Source of the DNA: Excoecaria cochinchinensis
Taxonomy: Eukaryota; Streptophyta; Magnoliopsida; Malpighiales; Euphorbiaceae
Direction: 5' to 3'
NCBI GenBank assembly: GCA_947683425.1
Contig: CANTUQ010000004.1
Coordinates: forward strand, 10,826,001 to 10,890,000
Length of the DNA: 64,000 nucleotides
Shown here piece after piece: positions 61,918-64,000 of this stretch. The notes under the pieces were generated by a model. It did not search any database and was not told where the DNA came from. It saw only the letters and a list, made by a program, of their open reading frames with translations. Each line of letters starts with the position of its first letter. The first letter of the stretch is position 1. Both the position numbers and the translations under genes were made by a program.

Positions 61918-63966
61918 TGTAAGAACCGTGTCCCAGAGCGGTCCGGATCATAGATTACCCTATGATGAAATCAGTATCTGAGCCTGTACAAACGGTTTAG
62001 ATTGGGAGGTTTTAGTCCCATGCTCCACGAGAAATGAGTCTTTTCACATTTCATAGGCAGAGGGGGAGAAAACAGGGAATTTTTGAGTCAAAAAATAGGT
62101 TTTCCTCGACAGACGACCAGCCCGTCTGTGGGAGGCCTGCCCATCGCTTAGGGTCACAGACGGCCTATGGTTTTTTCCGACGCCCGTCGGACGGATCCGC
62201 TTCTTCCAGAGCACGCCGCCTGATTTCCCGGAGCACGCAACCTCTCGGACGCCCGTCGGTGGAAATGGCAGGGCTGTCGGATGAATCCTTGTGTCAGAAG
62301 GATTCTTCCGACGCCCGTCTCCACATCCGACGCCCGTCAGTCGTGCCTGGCCTATAAAAGCTTCGGATTTTCTTCCTAAAAGGGGTTCCAAAAATTTTCA
62401 AGAGGGGAAACTCTGCCAAAATTGAAGCACATTTTCTCTCTTCAAGCAAACACATACATCAAGAAAGCTTCTTTTAATTTACGAATGAAACCATTAAAAA
62501 GGAACTAAAACTAATTAGTTTTCTTTGGGTTTTTGATTCCAAAGTCAATCTTTTTGAAGGGTTAGGAAGGAAACAATCTATTTTCCTCTTTCCGGACCTT
62601 TCATTTCATTTCTCGTGGAGCGTGCGGGACTCTACTCGACACCAAAAATCTCACTAAAACATTATCTGAGGGTAAATATTCCGGACGTATTCTCCATATT
62701 ATTTTATCTTTATTCTTTATTCTTGCTGTCTTTTGGCTTATTGCTTTTATTTTTCTTTATTTTGATTCTTTTCATCTCATCTTGTGATAAAAACCCATTT
62801 TTCTCTAAAAAAGGGATATTTTGCTATTTATTTTCGGAGACAGTGGTGACCGATGGGTCATCCATTTCACCGATGCCCGTCGGTCACCCCACTCACAGAC
62901 GCCCTCTCTCTTAAGTGAGCGACGGACATGTCGGTCACTTTGACTGACACCCGTCGGTCACTCGACAGAGGCCGTCACTGGGTCCTGTCTCCATGCTTTC
63001 AAATCTTTCCCATCTCTCTCAAGTCTTAGAACTTTATTTATAATTGAGCTTTTGTATATTAACACCTATTAACCTTTTGGGAGCATATATTGATTTTCTT
63101 GGACTATCCTGAGCTCGAGGGGCGATCTACCATGCTTGGAGGATTCCGTCCGGTTTAGTTTTCTAACCTTCTTAGTTATTTCCTGTATTTGTTTATTCAT
63201 CAATTATTTTATGCCCATGAGTATACTCTTTTTGTATCCCGCTAAATACAAAAATTGATCAATGTTTTATATTCTATAAAGAGAGGTTTTCATAAACATA
63301 AGGACCCAATGTCCTACTTTTATCCAATAAAAATCCTCACAATGGAAATATCCAGTTTTAATAATGATGCATGCGAGGACCAAAGTCCTCAAAATAAGCA
63401 ATGACCCGATTTGTATATGTATCGCACATTTATAAAAGGGAGTTGTATTCCGCTCCTTGTATTATTGTAATTTATCATTTTCATTATTTATACATTTACC
63501 GCTTTCCAAATGTGAATATATGCGCCTTTAATCAATTGCATCGAATGGAGATAGAGCGAATTAATGATAATTAAAATTTGGTCATAAAATAATCGAGGTA
63601 GAAATAGATGAGAAGTCCCAAACCCCGCTCTGGTCTTTGGGCTCAAAGAGGCGAGAGGTTTACCCTCCAAGACACCTCTTGTGTCATGAGACTTTGGCGT
63701 TAATCCTAGGCTCCTTAGGGCGAGAGGTTCACCCTCCAAGACCCCTTTGGCTGGCCCAAAATGGATACTGAGCGCAGTCTTAGGCTCTCCGAGGCGAGAG
63801 AAACTTTCCCAATGTTCTATTGGGTGGCGACTCCATGAAACCTCCTTGTTGCCCAACATAGACGCACTTGCGATTTATTTGCAAGCTGTCAACGGATCCT
63901 CAATTGCCCGATCGCCCATAAGCGGGCGGGCGCACGTGCGGCACGCGGGGTCCGGGGCGCGTCACA
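61918..63966 (+). repeat. 5' LTR of a further Tat-type element (same family as Tat1)
   Basis: 2,049 bp from TGTAAGAACCGTGTCC to GGGGCGCGTCACA, matching the Tat1 LTR in length and order. CCGACGCCCGTCGG-type palindromes (62100-62345) stand just before TATAAA (62353-62358). A second palindrome group lies at 62845-62980 and the common GGCGACTCC/GTTGGGCAACAAGG region at 63780-63900 (inverted in Tat1). A primer-binding site follows, so this is a 5' LTR and not a solo LTR. Confidence 0.92.
62353..62358 (+). promoter_or_regulatory. Putative TATA box, right-end Tat LTR
   Basis: TATAAA in GGCCTATAAAAGCTTCGG lies 8 bp after the palindromic island. The same arrangement is seen in the Tat1 LTR. Confidence 0.55.
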
Positions 63967-64000
63967 GTAGCGACTCCGCTGGGGATGTTATGGTTCGAGA
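63967..64000 (+). other. Primer-binding site and leader start of the right-end Tat element
   Basis: TAGCGACTCCGCTGGGGATG begins one base after the LTR end and parallels the Tat1 and Tat2 sites. The window ends 14 bases later in the leader, so the body of the element lies outside. Confidence 0.8.

Noticed and set aside
1..64000. Bacterial-style operons, defence systems, rRNA or phage genes
   Set aside because: Composition, introns, LTR elements with plant primer-binding sites and chromodomains all indicate plant nuclear DNA. No such genes are seen.

Overview
This window is nuclear DNA of a flowering plant, probably a eudicot. I cannot name the species. It is almost entirely a nested pile of Ty3/gypsy LTR retrotransposons and contains no complete cellular gene. 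The only host-type coding sequence is at the left edge, where three minus-strand segments (289-866) match the N-terminal WD-repeat part of the PP2A 55-kDa regulatory B subunit. One of these segments carries an in-frame stop. Next comes a remnant of a CACTA DNA transposon, which ends at 2936 in its diagnostic terminus.

Two retrotransposon groups make up the rest. (1) Tekay/Del-like chromoviruses have an initiator-tRNA-Met type primer-binding site, a CCHC gag, protease, RT, RNase H, HHCC integrase and a C-terminal chromodomain. They are E3 (minus, ~2940-12435), E4 (minus, 12436-16691), E5 (a scrap, 22885-23231), E1 (minus, 25352-52497, gag only) and E2 (plus, 53142-61917+). A 4.2-kb solo LTR (18091-22317) and a split relative (25231-25351 plus 52498-52989) probably belong here too. 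(2) Tat-lineage elements have LTRs of 2-3 kb and a primer-binding site of the type TGGCGACTCCRCTGGGGA. They are Tat1 (minus, 28052-38224, with G-patch, two RNase H domains, integrase and a truncated antisense ORF), Tat2 (plus, 25552-46320, gag only), a further element starting at 61918, and several solo or truncated LTRs (6077-9024, 16692-22884, 23232-25230, 52990-53141).

The order of insertion can be read from target-site duplications. A solo Tat LTR split the integrase/chromodomain region of E3 (TSD CAGTG). The 4.2-kb LTR sits in a Tat LTR (CATTT). E1 inserted into an older LTR (AAGAT), Tat2 into the 3' LTR of E1 (ATGCC), and Tat1 into the 5' LTR of Tat2 (GGTGG/AGTGG), which is four levels deep. 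On the right, E2 lies in a minus-strand Tat LTR and is itself interrupted by another Tat element at 61918.

All pol genes are broken. The internal stop codons I examined are compatible with C-to-T transitions, and eleven can be checked against a relative in the same window. The strongest candidates for something undescribed are: (a) a 1,118-bp element at 3685-4802 made of three consecutive near-perfect hairpins whose arms carry a tRNA-like Pol III promoter; (b) short palindromes and a double stem-loop in the Tekay LTRs that keep base pairing through compensatory changes; and (c) GC-rich palindromic islands at a fixed place in each LTR that differ strongly even between the two LTRs of one element.
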